Shown here one piece after another: positions 18,295-25,723 of a stretch of 64,000 nt of DNA. Below the pieces are notes generated by a model. It had not been told where the DNA came from. It did no database searches and saw nothing but the letters and a program-made list of their open reading frames with translations. Position 1 is the first letter of the stretch. The number at the start of each line of letters is the position of its first letter. Position numbers and translations under genes: made by a program. This stretch comes from an uncultured Chloroflexota bacterium (GTDB taxonomy: Bacteria; Chloroflexota; UBA4733), in assembly GCA_937967325.1 (NCBI GenBank), contig CALBSQ010000288.1, forward strand, positions 1 through 64,000, given 5' to 3'.

Positions 18295-18708
18295 TCACGC
18301 CTGCGGGGGCAGATAGGCGTGCGCGACCAGGATGGCCGTCTCGTCGTCGCGGAACAGCTCGAGCGGGATAAGGTTATTGCGCAGCGCGTCGGCGGTCATC
18401 AGCGTCGCAACGCGCCCGAGGCGCCGCGCCAGGTCGGCGATGGGGAGGCGGCGGGCGGTGACGATGCCCCAGTGGGCCCGGCCATCGTGCTGATAGCGCC
18501 CGTGCAAGGTGGTGAAGTGGTCGATGTTGTGAGTCAGGAGCGCCCGCTGCTCACGCGCCGCGAACGCCAGTTGCTCCTCGTCACCTCTCCCCCGCATCCC
18601 CGCGTCTCGCACCGACAGGAGGTCGGCTCCCACCAGCACCGCGGCGCGCACCAGACCGACCTCGACGTCCTCATCTAAATAGAATCGCGGTCCGATCGGC
18701 CCGCTCAT
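18295..18708 (-). CDS. DUF5615 PIN-like toxin
   Basis: The product has 137 residues: RFYLDEDVEVGLVRAAV at the N-terminus, then RGRGDEEQLAFA, LLTHNIDHF and GIVTARRLPIADL. The acidic residues of the family are in place, so an active PIN-like RNase is likely. It lies between two DUF433 genes on the same strand (18782-19141 upstream, 17817-18254 downstream). The upstream one, 73 bases away, is in the usual antitoxin position. Confidence 0.82.
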   Translation of the reverse strand: MSGPIGPRFYLDEDVEVGLVRAAVLVGADLLSVRDAGMRGRGDEEQLAFAAREQRALLTHNIDHFTTLHGRYQHDGRAHWGIVTARRLPIADLARRLGRVATLMTADALRNNLIPLELFRDDETAILVAHAYLPPQA

Positions 18709-18781
18709 GAGGGTGGGCCGGCCGGACTACCACCATGCTGACTCATCACCGACGCCGGGCACGCGGAACCAGCTCGCGCGC

Positions 18782-19141
18782 TCACTCGCTAGCGGGTGGT
18801 GGTCGCCAGCCATCGCGGCGTGCCGTTCGCACCCGCGCGATCATCCGCTCGGCGTCGGCCGCGGTGGCGCCGCGGCCGAGTATCAGCCAGTTGGCCTTCT
18901 CCTCGTTGCGGGTGATCCAGCCCTCCACCTCCTCCTGGTGGTCGTGGTAGTAGGAGAGGGCGTCGTAGATCTGGCCGAGGGAAAGGTCGGGCAACGCCTC
19001 GCCCACCCGAACCGGGTCGGCATAGAGGCGCATCAACTCCACGATCGCGCGGACGGAGATGCCGGCGCCCGCTACCACAGGCTCGCCGCGGCTCGCAGCA
19101 CTGCGGACTATGTGCGGGTGCTCCGTTGGGACAACGCTCAT
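18782..19141 (-). CDS. DUF433-family antitoxin
   Basis: The product has 119 residues, starting MSVVPTEHPHIVRSAASRGE and continuing VVAGAGISVRAIVELM and LPDLSLGQIYDALSYYHDH, a clear DUF433 domain. The C-terminal NWLILGRGATAADAERMIAR segment may contact the toxin. ATG at 19141 follows GGAAAG; TACAAT just upstream may be the -10 box. It heads a three-gene set DUF433, DUF5615, DUF433, divergent from regulator 3 at 19272. Confidence 0.82.
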   Translation of the reverse strand: MSVVPTEHPHIVRSAASRGEPVVAGAGISVRAIVELMRLYADPVRVGEALPDLSLGQIYDALSYYHDHQEEVEGWITRNEEKANWLILGRGATAADAERMIARVRTARRDGWRPPPASE

Positions 19142-19271
19142 AATCTTTCCATTGTACCAATTGACACCGGGCAGCGGAGCGCGTAGTCTCTCCCAGTCTC
19201 CGCCGCGACGTCGCCGTTCGGCCGCGACAACACGCCGTTTCCCGTCCTTGCCCCATACAAGGAATCTGCAC

Positions 19272-21992
19272 ATGGCAAATCTCCCTACCGGCACGGTCAC
19301 GTTCCTCTATACCGATCTCGAGGGCAGCACGCGGCTGTGGGAGCGGCACCCCGACGCGATGCGCCGCGCCGTGGACGGGCACCTGGCCCTGCTGCGCGAC
19401 GCCGTCGTGGCCCGGGGCGGGGTGGTCTTCCGCACGGTGGGCGACGGCCTCTGCGCCGCCTTCGCGGTCGCCCCGCAGGCCGTCGCGGCGGCGCTGGCGG
19501 CCCAGCAGGCGCTGCTGGCCGAGCCGTGGGAGGAGACGGGGCTGCTGCGCGTGCGGATGGCCCTGCACACCGGGGCGGCAGCGGTGCAGGGCGGCGACTA
19601 CGTGGGGGCCTGCCTCAACCGGCTGGGGCGCCTGCTGGCGGCGGGGCACGGCGGGCAGGCGCTGCTCTCCCAGGCGACGGCGGAGCTGGTCCGCGAGGCC
19701 CTGCCAGAGGGGGCTGGCCTGCGGGATCTGGGCGAGCAGCGCCTGCGCGACCTGGAGCGGGCGGAACACGTCTACCAACTCGTCCATCCCTCCCTGCCCG
19801 CCGACTTCTCACCGCTCCAGTCGCTCGACGCCGCCCGCCACAACCTGCCGCTCCAACTCACCAGCTTCGTCGGCCGGGAGCAGGAGCTCGGCCAGATCAA
19901 GCAGGAGCTGGAGCGCGCCCGGCTGCTCACCCTCACCGGCGTCGGCGGCTGCGGCAAGACGCGCCTGGCGCTCCAGGTCGCCGCCGAGCTGCTGGAGCGC
20001 TACCCCGACGGCGTCTGGCTGGTGGAGCTGGCGCCGCTGGCCGATCCGGCGCTCCTGCCCGGCGCCATCGCCGCGGCGCTGGGCGTGCGGGAGGCGCCGG
20101 GGCAAACCATCCTGGAGACGCTGCTCGGCGTGTTGCGGGACAAGCGCTTACTGTTGGTGCTCGACAACTGCGAGCACCTGCTGGATGCCTGCGCCCACGT
20201 CGCCGACGCCCTCCTGCGGCGATGCCCCGGGGTCCAGTTGCTCGCGACCAGCCGTGAGGCGCTCGGCATCGCGGGCGAGGTGAGCTGGCGCGTGCCCTCC
20301 CTTGCCATCCCCACGGCGGACGCCGCCGTGTCCCTGGACGCGCTGCTGCGCTGCGACGCCGTGCGGCTGTTCATCGACCGCGCCCTGGCGGTGCAGCCGG
20401 CGTTCCAGTTGACCAACCAGAACGCGCCGGCCGTCGCCCAGATTTGCGCCCGACTGGATGGCATCCCCCTGGCCGTCGAGCTGGCGGCGGCGCGCGTGAA
20501 GGCGCTGACGGTCGAGCAGATCGCCGCCCGGCTGAACGATCGGTTCCGGCTCCTGACGGGTGGCAGCCGGACGGCGCTGCCGCGGCAGCAGACACTTCGC
20601 GCGCTGATCGACTGGAGTTACGACCTGCTGACGGCGCAGGAGCAGCTGCTGTTCGAGCGGCTGTCGGTGTTTGCCGGCGGCTGGACGCTCGAAGCGGCGG
20701 AGGCCGTCGTGGCAGACGGAAGTGGGGAGATCGGCAACGGGAATGGCGATGCCGAGACACCGGCAAAGAGCCTCACGCCAGTCTCCCAGCCGGCAACGCC
20801 CATTGCCCGTGAGGACGTGCTCGACCTGCTGGCGCGATTGGTCGACCGGTCGCTGGTTGTCGCCGAGGAAGGCGAGGGGGGCGAGGAGCGCTACCGGCTG
20901 CTGGAAACGCTCCGGCAGTACGGGCGCGAGCGGCTGGCCGCCGGTGGGGAGGCGGAAGCCACGCGCGGACGGCACGCCGCCTACTACCTGGAGCTGGCCG
21001 AGCGGGCCGCGCCCGAGATGATGGGACCGCGGATTGCGCACTGGCTACGCCGGCTCAACGAGGAGATCGGCAATCTGCGGGCGGCGCTGCGGTGGTCGGT
21101 GGAGGAGGGTGACGTCGAGCGGGCGCTGCGCGTGAGCGGCGGGCTGGCAGGCTTCTGGTACCTCCACGGCTTCCCAGGCGAAGGCCGCGCCTGGCTGGAG
21201 GAGCTGCTGGCGCTGCCGAAGGCGAGGCAGCGAACCCTGGGACGAGGCGCGGCGCTCAGCAGCGCCGGCTTGCTGGCATGGGATCAAGGCGACTTCGCGG
21301 CAGCTCGTACCTTCCTGGACGAGGCGCTGACCATCCAGCGGGACGGCGGTGACCGGCTCGGCGTGTCGTGGACCCTGTGGCACATGGGCATGCTGGCGAT
21401 GACCGAAGGCGCCCTGGACGAAGGCCACGCCAAGCTGGAAGCAGTGTTGGCGCTTGCCCGCGAGCTGGGACACCAGGACATGATCAGCAGAGCCCTGCAC
21501 TTCTTGGGCCAGGTCGCTTTCACACGAGGCGACTACGCGCCGGCGCGTTCGCTCCAGGAACAGAGCCTGGTCGTCCGTCGCCGGATCGGCGATCTGCAGG
21601 GGATTGCCTCCTCGCTCAACTGGCTGGGACACGTGGCGACGGCCCAGGGCGACTACGCCGCCGCCCGCGCCCATTACGACGAGAGCCTTGCCGTGCGGCA
21701 GCAGGTGGACTATCGGGGCGGGGTTGCCTACACGCTCAGCGGTCATGCGAACCTGGCCGCGGCGCAAGGGCAGCACGCCCGGGCCGCGCGGCTCTCGGGC
21801 GCCGCGGCCGCCCTCTGCGAGAACGCCGGCATGGCGAGCGATCGCACCCAGCAAGGCGGCCTTCGCGAGCGCCTCCCCGCCTGCCGGGATGCGCTGGGCG
21901 CGGCCGCCTATGACGCCGCGTGGGCGGAGGGACACGCGCTGTCCCAGCAGCAAGCGATCGCCTATGCCCTGGCGGTGGACGACGATGCGTGA
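19272..21992 (+). CDS. Cyclase/NB-ARC/TPR regulator 3
   Basis: The protein has 906 residues. The start MANLPTGTVTFLYTDLEGST is followed by the same cyclase and ATPase core as regulator 2 over 1147 apparently identical bases. After the core it departs: the winged-helix region matches regulator 1 and the partial gene at base 1 (ALPRQQTLRALIDWSYDLL), with a low-complexity insert near residues 478-515 (SGEIGNGNGDAETPAKS). Then come VLDLLARLVDRSLVVAEEG and TPRs with repeated YAAARAHYDESLAVR-type units. ATG at 19272 is the family-typical start, though its ribosome binding site is weak (AAGGAATCTG). The gene is a mosaic of at least two family members. Confidence 0.92.
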   Translation: MANLPTGTVTFLYTDLEGSTRLWERHPDAMRRAVDGHLALLRDAVVARGGVVFRTVGDGLCAAFAVAPQAVAAALAAQQALLAEPWEETGLLRVRMALHTGAAAVQGGDYVGACLNRLGRLLAAGHGGQALLSQATAELVREALPEGAGLRDLGEQRLRDLERAEHVYQLVHPSLPADFSPLQSLDAARHNLPLQLTSFVGREQELGQIKQELERARLLTLTGVGGCGKTRLALQVAAELLERYPDGVWLVELAPLADPALLPGAIAAALGVREAPGQTILETLLGVLRDKRLLLVLDNCEHLLDACAHVADALLRRCPGVQLLATSREALGIAGEVSWRVPSLAIPTADAAVSLDALLRCDAVRLFIDRALAVQPAFQLTNQNAPAVAQICARLDGIPLAVELAAARVKALTVEQIAARLNDRFRLLTGGSRTALPRQQTLRALIDWSYDLLTAQEQLLFERLSVFAGGWTLEAAEAVVADGSGEIGNGNGDAETPAKSLTPVSQPATPIAREDVLDLLARLVDRSLVVAEEGEGGEERYRLLETLRQYGRERLAAGGEAEATRGRHAAYYLELAERAAPEMMGPRIAHWLRRLNEEIGNLRAALRWSVEEGDVERALRVSGGLAGFWYLHGFPGEGRAWLEELLALPKARQRTLGRGAALSSAGLLAWDQGDFAAARTFLDEALTIQRDGGDRLGVSWTLWHMGMLAMTEGALDEGHAKLEAVLALARELGHQDMISRALHFLGQVAFTRGDYAPARSLQEQSLVVRRRIGDLQGIASSLNWLGHVATAQGDYAAARAHYDESLAVRQQVDYRGGVAYTLSGHANLAAAQGQHARAARLSGAAAALCENAGMASDRTQQGGLRERLPACRDALGAAAYDAAWAEGHALSQQQAIAYALAVDDDA
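19321..20467 (+). repeat. 1147-bp direct repeat, copy 2
   Basis: This is the partner of 15160-16306. Similarity continues on both sides at a lower level, as expected for paralogs in which only the middle was made identical. Confidence 0.85.
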
Positions 21993-22021
21993 CCGACCGG
22001 TCGAGCCGGGGGCGCGGATCG

Positions 22022-22216
22022 CTACTCGAGCGCCGTGGCCGGCAGACTCCTCCGCCGGTTCGCCCACCGCCTGATCCAGCGCAGCACCGGCCTTCGCCCC
22101 GGGCGGGGTCGCGGCGCCCGCGACGCATCGGTCACGGCGCCGTGCTGGAACGCGCGCGCCACGGCGTTCAGGCGCTCCTCGCAGCGTTGGTGGGCCATCA
22201 CGTGCAGTTGCAGCAT
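22022..22216 (-). CDS. Small basic protein, subtype C copy 2
   Basis: The product has 64 residues, beginning MLQLHVMAHQRCEERLNAVA, and matches copy 1 (10822-11016) closely, including the RAPRPRPG linker and the C-terminal SLPATALE. ATG at 22216 is preceded by a GGGGAGCCGAG stretch. It follows subtype A copy 4 by 103 bases, taking the place that B has in other clusters; this supports A, B and C being versions of one protein. It ends convergent with regulator 3, 29 bases from its stop. Confidence 0.72.
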   Translation of the reverse strand: MLQLHVMAHQRCEERLNAVARAFQHGAVTDASRAPRPRPGRRPVLRWIRRWANRRRSLPATALE

Positions 22217-22319
22217 CTCGGCTCCCCTGTTCATCTCTCTACGGCTTCCATTGGGACCTGACCACGTTGGGCGGGCGGCTCCGCGAGCCACCCGCCGGCC
22301 ACCTAGCCCCGGCTGGCGC

Positions 22320-22511
22320 TCAGCCCTGGCGGAAGGCAGTCGCCGCCGCCCGGCGGCTGAGGACACGGAACCAGGCAGGAACCCAGCCGGCCGAATGCCG
22401 GGCGTTGGCCGCCTGCCGCGACCGGCGAAGGGCCCGGTACTGGCGCTCTTCCTCCGCCTCCTGGAGCCGCTCCTGGTACAACTGTTGGGGCAGTCGCTCA
22501 TCGAAGAACAT
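22320..22511 (-). CDS. Small basic protein, subtype A copy 4
   Basis: The product has 63 residues, starting MFFDERLPQQLYQERLQEAE and ending WVPAWFRVLSRRAAATAFRQ. It is closest to copy 3. The AGAGGTG ribosome binding site is kept, but an 85-bp insertion (22531-22615) separates it from the leader hairpin, so translation or expression may be altered. It is followed by subtype C copy 2. Confidence 0.75.
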   Translation of the reverse strand: MFFDERLPQQLYQERLQEAEEERQYRALRRSRQAANARHSAGWVPAWFRVLSRRAAATAFRQG

Positions 22512-22530
22512 CGCGCACCTCTTTCGTTCC

Positions 22531-22615
22531 TAAGCATGTGCCCACAACGTCGGCATGGCCCTGCCCAGAGGAAGAACCGCCTCAAGGCCGTGCCATCCTT
22601 TCGACCACATGCTTA
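22531..22615. mobile_element. 85-bp MITE-like insertion in a small-gene leader
   Basis: The ends TAAGCATGTG and CACATGCTTA are perfect 10-bp terminal inverted repeats. In the other three leaders the bases on either side are joined (CCT next to GTCGAAC), so the insertion is visible by comparison. The outermost TA on each side could be a target duplication, as made by IS630/Tc1-type elements. It has no coding capacity and would need a transposase from elsewhere. Confidence 0.7.
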
Positions 22616-22636
22616 GTCGAACGATCTCGTTCGACC
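22616..22636 (-). promoter_or_regulatory. Leader hairpin upstream of subtype A copy 4
   Basis: GTCGAACGA pairs with TCGTTCGAC. Compared with copy 1, the closing pairs changed on both strands together, so pairing is preserved. The MITE-like element begins directly after it. Confidence 0.5.
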
Positions 22637-22681
22637 TGTCGCCATGTTGCGCCATTGCGCCGTCCGGTTCTGTCAAAGCGC

Positions 22682-22698
22682 TCACACAACTCGTGTGA
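22682..22698. promoter_or_regulatory. Leader palindrome copy 4
   Basis: TCACAC-N5-GTGTGA is a perfect 6-bp inverted repeat with the spacing of the other copies; the outer bases no longer match. TTTGACA follows on the minus strand. From 22699 to 22955 there is conserved leader flank and then nothing recognisable until the next gene. Confidence 0.45.
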
Positions 22699-22955
22699 AT
22701 CGCCGCACACAACACCCGGTCTCTTGGCGAATCGTCAGACAGCTAAACGGGCGCCCGCGGCGATTTGGGGCGCCCGCTCGCCGGTCTGGCGTGCTCCGGG
22801 TGCGCTAGGCCGGGCCTCGCCCGTTCTGTCCAGATCCCATCAGCTCGAACACCGCGTCGCTGAAAATCCCGCCCGGCGCGGCTCTCCTCAGCGCCGAGCG
22901 CCGGGAGGCGCGCCGTCTGCTATCCTCCCTGGCGCGAGCACGGGAGGGAGGGGCG

Positions 22956-23828
22956 GTGGCGGCGCCGGATCGACCGGACTACGACCAGGCGCTCAAGCGG
23001 CTGCTGGGCCAGGCGCACGACGGCTTCCTGGCGCTGGTCGCCCCCGACCTCACCTGGCGGCGGGAGCGCTCCCCAGAGCTGCCCTCGGGGCTGCGCCAGG
23101 CCGACTTCGTCTGGGAGGTCGCCCGCCCCGATGGCGCGGTCGGGCTGCTCCACCTGGAGCTGCAGACGCGGGTGGACCCCGACCTGGGCGAGCGTCTGGC
23201 GGAGTACGCTCTGCGGCTGTGGCGGCGCGATCATCTGCCGGTGCGCTCGGTGGTCGTCCTGCTGCGCGAGACCCGCCAGGCGCCAGGCATGCCCTTCCGG
23301 CTGGATTGGGGCGACGCGGAGGTGTTGCGCTTCTCCTTCGATGTCGTACGCTTGTGGGAGCTGCCCCAGGCGCTGGTCCTGGGGCGGCCGGAGCCGGCGC
23401 CGTTGCCGCTGGCGACGCTGATGGCCGGGGCGACGGCCGAGACCGCGGCCGGGGTGGCGGAGCGATTGGTCCGCGCCGCCCTGCCGCTGGGCGAGCGGCG
23501 GGAGCTGACGGGGCTGCTGGCGGCGCTGGCCGGGCTGCGGCTGCCGCGCGCGGCGGTGCTGGAGGCGCTGAGGAGGGAGCCGATGATCCGCGAGATCCTG
23601 CAAGAGTCGAGCGTCGCCGAGGAGTGGCGCGAGCAGGGGCGCGAGCAGGGGCGCCAGGAAGGCCAGCGCGAGCTGGTGCGGTTGGCGCTGGAGGACCGCT
23701 TCGGCGCGCTGGCGTCCGACGAGCAGGCCGCCCTGGCCGCGGCCGACACGGCGACGCTGCGCGCGCTCGTGGCCCACCTTGCCGACGACAGTCGCGACCA
23801 GCTCCGCGCCCGCCTGGGCCTGGCCTAG
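22956..23828 (+). CDS. Rpn-family putative nuclease with DUF4351 tail
   Basis: This 290-residue protein looks like the Rpn/PD-(D/E)XK nuclease group. It has an N-terminal DYDQALKRLLGQAHDGFLAL segment, ADFVWEV, then LLHLELQTRVD with acidic residues and Gln in the expected active-site strand, followed by LAEYALRLWRR. A charged EQGREQGRQEGQRELV hinge leads to a C-terminal DUF4351-like segment (EDRFGALASDEQAALAAADT). GTG at 22956 follows GGGAGGGAGGGGCG. Family members promote recombination or act in defence in some bacteria; here only the fold is supported. It stands alone. Confidence 0.82.
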   Translation: MAAPDRPDYDQALKRLLGQAHDGFLALVAPDLTWRRERSPELPSGLRQADFVWEVARPDGAVGLLHLELQTRVDPDLGERLAEYALRLWRRDHLPVRSVVVLLRETRQAPGMPFRLDWGDAEVLRFSFDVVRLWELPQALVLGRPEPAPLPLATLMAGATAETAAGVAERLVRAALPLGERRELTGLLAALAGLRLPRAAVLEALRREPMIREILQESSVAEEWREQGREQGRQEGQRELVRLALEDRFGALASDEQAALAAADTATLRALVAHLADDSRDQLRARLGLA

Positions 23829-23960
23829 CCGCCTTGCGGGCCACGGCCGCCGGGGCCGGGTAGCGGCCAAGGCCGGTGGGACGGCCAACGCAGCGCGCCC
23901 GCGGCAGCACGCTCGATTACCATGCGACGATGGGCCCGTGGGAGTCGGTCTTCCCCACCC

Positions 23961-24659
23961 TCAGGGGATGACGGCCATCTGGTGGAGGACCGCGTATGCC
24001 GCCTGGACGTCGGCCAGCGGCCAAACGCTCAGGAACGGGCTGTGAGTAGCGCGGTAGCCGACGTTGCCGACCAGCACGTCCGCCCCGTCGTAGCCCAGCA
24101 CGACCTGGGCGTGCTCGTCGTAGGCGTAGGTGACCGGCGCACCGTCCCAGGCGGTCCACTGCCCGGTCCGCAACGCCCGCGCCCGATTGCGGTGGTAATA
24201 GGTCTGATCCGGCAGGCAGACCACCGACGCGCGGCCCCGCTCCAGCGCCGTCACAAGGGCGGAGAGTGGGACACCGGTGCCGCCACTGGCGGAGGGGTCG
24301 ATGGTGTGCATCACCTGGAGCACCGGTCCGGCGTAGACGCCGTTGCCCCAGCCATGCTTGCCCGGGCCGGCGGCCGCCGCGCCGGTGCTGCAGGGGAACC
24401 AGCCGTCCACCCGGCCCACAAAGGTCTGGTTGGGATCGCCGCACTGGCGCACTGTGGCGTGCTGCAGCACCGGCTGGCGGTCGTCGATCGGCAGCCGGGC
24501 CAGCACCTCCACCTCGGTCACGGGGAAGCCGTCCAAGCGCAGGGCCAGCGCCGAGGCGGCCGCCTCACAGGAGAGCACGTGCTGCTGGGCGACTGCCTGG
24601 ACACCGGTCAGTCCGATGTAGGCAGGACCCAGCAACTCCGGGCCGCCGCCCGGGGCCAC
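23961..24659 (-). CDS. C39-like cysteine peptidase domain protein
   Basis: The 232-residue frame contains VLSCEAAASALALRL, with the likely catalytic Cys, and DEHAQVVLGYDG with the likely His, as in peptidase C39_2 proteins. These cleave peptide bonds outside the cell. No signal peptide is present at GTG 24659, which would be odd for this group. The frame is the same as that of the secreted protein upstream, with TGA and TAG between them, so the two may be halves of one broken gene. Alternatively they are two genes of one operon. Confidence 0.72.
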   Translation of the reverse strand: MAPGGGPELLGPAYIGLTGVQAVAQQHVLSCEAAASALALRLDGFPVTEVEVLARLPIDDRQPVLQHATVRQCGDPNQTFVGRVDGWFPCSTGAAAAGPGKHGWGNGVYAGPVLQVMHTIDPSASGGTGVPLSALVTALERGRASVVCLPDQTYYHRNRARALRTGQWTAWDGAPVTYAYDEHAQVVLGYDGADVLVGNVGYRATHSPFLSVWPLADVQAAYAVLHQMAVIP

Positions 24660-24668
24660 CTCCTAAAC

Positions 24669-25052
24669 TCAAGCCACGATGAAACCCGCGGAGCCTGCCT
24701 CTGGGTGCAATGTGGTTTCCATCGTGGCTTCGGTATAGGCGAAGCGGGCCGCGTTCGCGCGCTCCTGCGGCCCGTCGGGGCCCTCCAGCCAGGTCGCTCG
24801 CCCGTTAGTGAAGGCGGCGACATTGTCAGCCTTGCGCCAGACCAGCAGGCCCGTGGTTGTGTGTTGCAGCGCGTCGCCATTGGTGGAGTTGTGCGACTCA
24901 TCGCCCAGGCACCCGCCGACCAATGGAGGAAGGCGGTCGTGCAGAGCCTGGAACCCGAGCGCGAAGTGGCAGCCGGCGGCCAGCGCCGGTGGCGTGAGCA
25001 GGGGGCTCAGCCAGGCGACGAGTACGAACAGGAGGAAGGCAAGCGCACGCAC
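24669..25052 (-). CDS. Secreted protein, possibly N-terminal half of the C39 protein
   Basis: A clear signal peptide (residues 1-25, FLLFVLVAWLSPLLTPPALA) is followed by CHFALGFQALHDRLPPLVG, GDALQHTTTGLLVWRKADN and AFTNGRATWLEGPDG, a domain seen in many secreted Chloroflexota proteins. It ends at TGA 24669-24671. The C39-like domain continues in the same frame nine bases later, so the 127-residue product may be a truncation of a 360-residue secreted protein. Confidence 0.7.
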   Translation of the reverse strand: MRALAFLLFVLVAWLSPLLTPPALAAGCHFALGFQALHDRLPPLVGGCLGDESHNSTNGDALQHTTTGLLVWRKADNVAAFTNGRATWLEGPDGPQERANAARFAYTEATMETTLHPEAGSAGFIVA

Positions 25053-25442
25053 GGCAACTCCTTCGGGAACATGGATTCAATCTTCGTCAGTATGCGGCGG
25101 CCGGGTTACCGTTACCCCCAGCGTCCTGGCCGCGTCGCAGACTGTGCGGCCCGCGGCGCGGCCCCAGGGCCAGCGCGGAAACCAGTCGAAACGCGACTAT
25201 GGGTGCACCTGCTTTCCTTCCCCGCCGTCGGGCGTGGGAGATCCGAAGCGCCCACCCCGACCGACTGCGCGCGAGCGCCCGTGCGCTGCCGCGCGCCGAG
25301 CCGGACGCCACCACGATCGGTGGCGGCACCGGCGTCACCGGGCGTCGCCCATCGCGCCATCCTTTCATCTGCCTCCCCGTCCAAGCGGCAGTCCAGGTGT
25401 TCTGCCCTTGCTCGGTTGGTGTCGGCCGACCCTGGTCCAGGC

Positions 25443-25505
25443 TGCGCCGGCTCGCCACCGGGTTCTATGAAGCCGTTCACACAGCCGGCGCGCCTCGTTA
25501 CACCC
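25443..25505 (-). other. Partial copy of the small-gene leader
   Basis: The minus strand has TGTGAACGGCTTCATAGAACC followed by CGGTGGCGA, matching the palindrome-to-box part of the other leaders, but only one arm of the palindrome survives and no subtype A gene follows. It may now act as the upstream region of the secreted protein at 25052. The rest of the gap 25053-25723 holds no gene I can support. Confidence 0.4.
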
Positions 25506-25723
25506 GAGCCACAGCGCTCCGTCTGACTACTTAGTACGGGCAGCCAGGTTGCCCGGGGTTGCTCTGTGACCCAGCGTAGGCCGAGTCGGTGTCACTGACC
25601 AGGAACAGTTGCGGCTCGCCCTATTTGTTCCAGGTAGCACTTCCGATTTGCGGCGGCGCCTGCTACGATCCGGTCGTCCCCTCTTAGGCCCGTGGGAGCA
25701 TCGATCATCCGCTGGGGGTAGGC

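Noticed and set aside
18789..19787. Long minus-strand open frame over regulator 3
   Set aside because: It is antisense to the cyclase domain and the same frame appears over regulator 2 because the DNA is identical there. High GC makes such shadow frames common.
4632..22511. Small-gene clusters as a CRISPR-like or tandem DNA repeat array
   Set aside because: Units are spaced kilobases apart, differ mainly by conservative codon changes and have proper start sites; no short direct repeats with spacers occur anywhere in the window.
25087..25458. Open minus-strand frame before the secreted protein gene
   Set aside because: The composition is Arg/Gly/Ala-rich without recognisable motifs, there is no good ribosome binding site, and competing frames are equally open.
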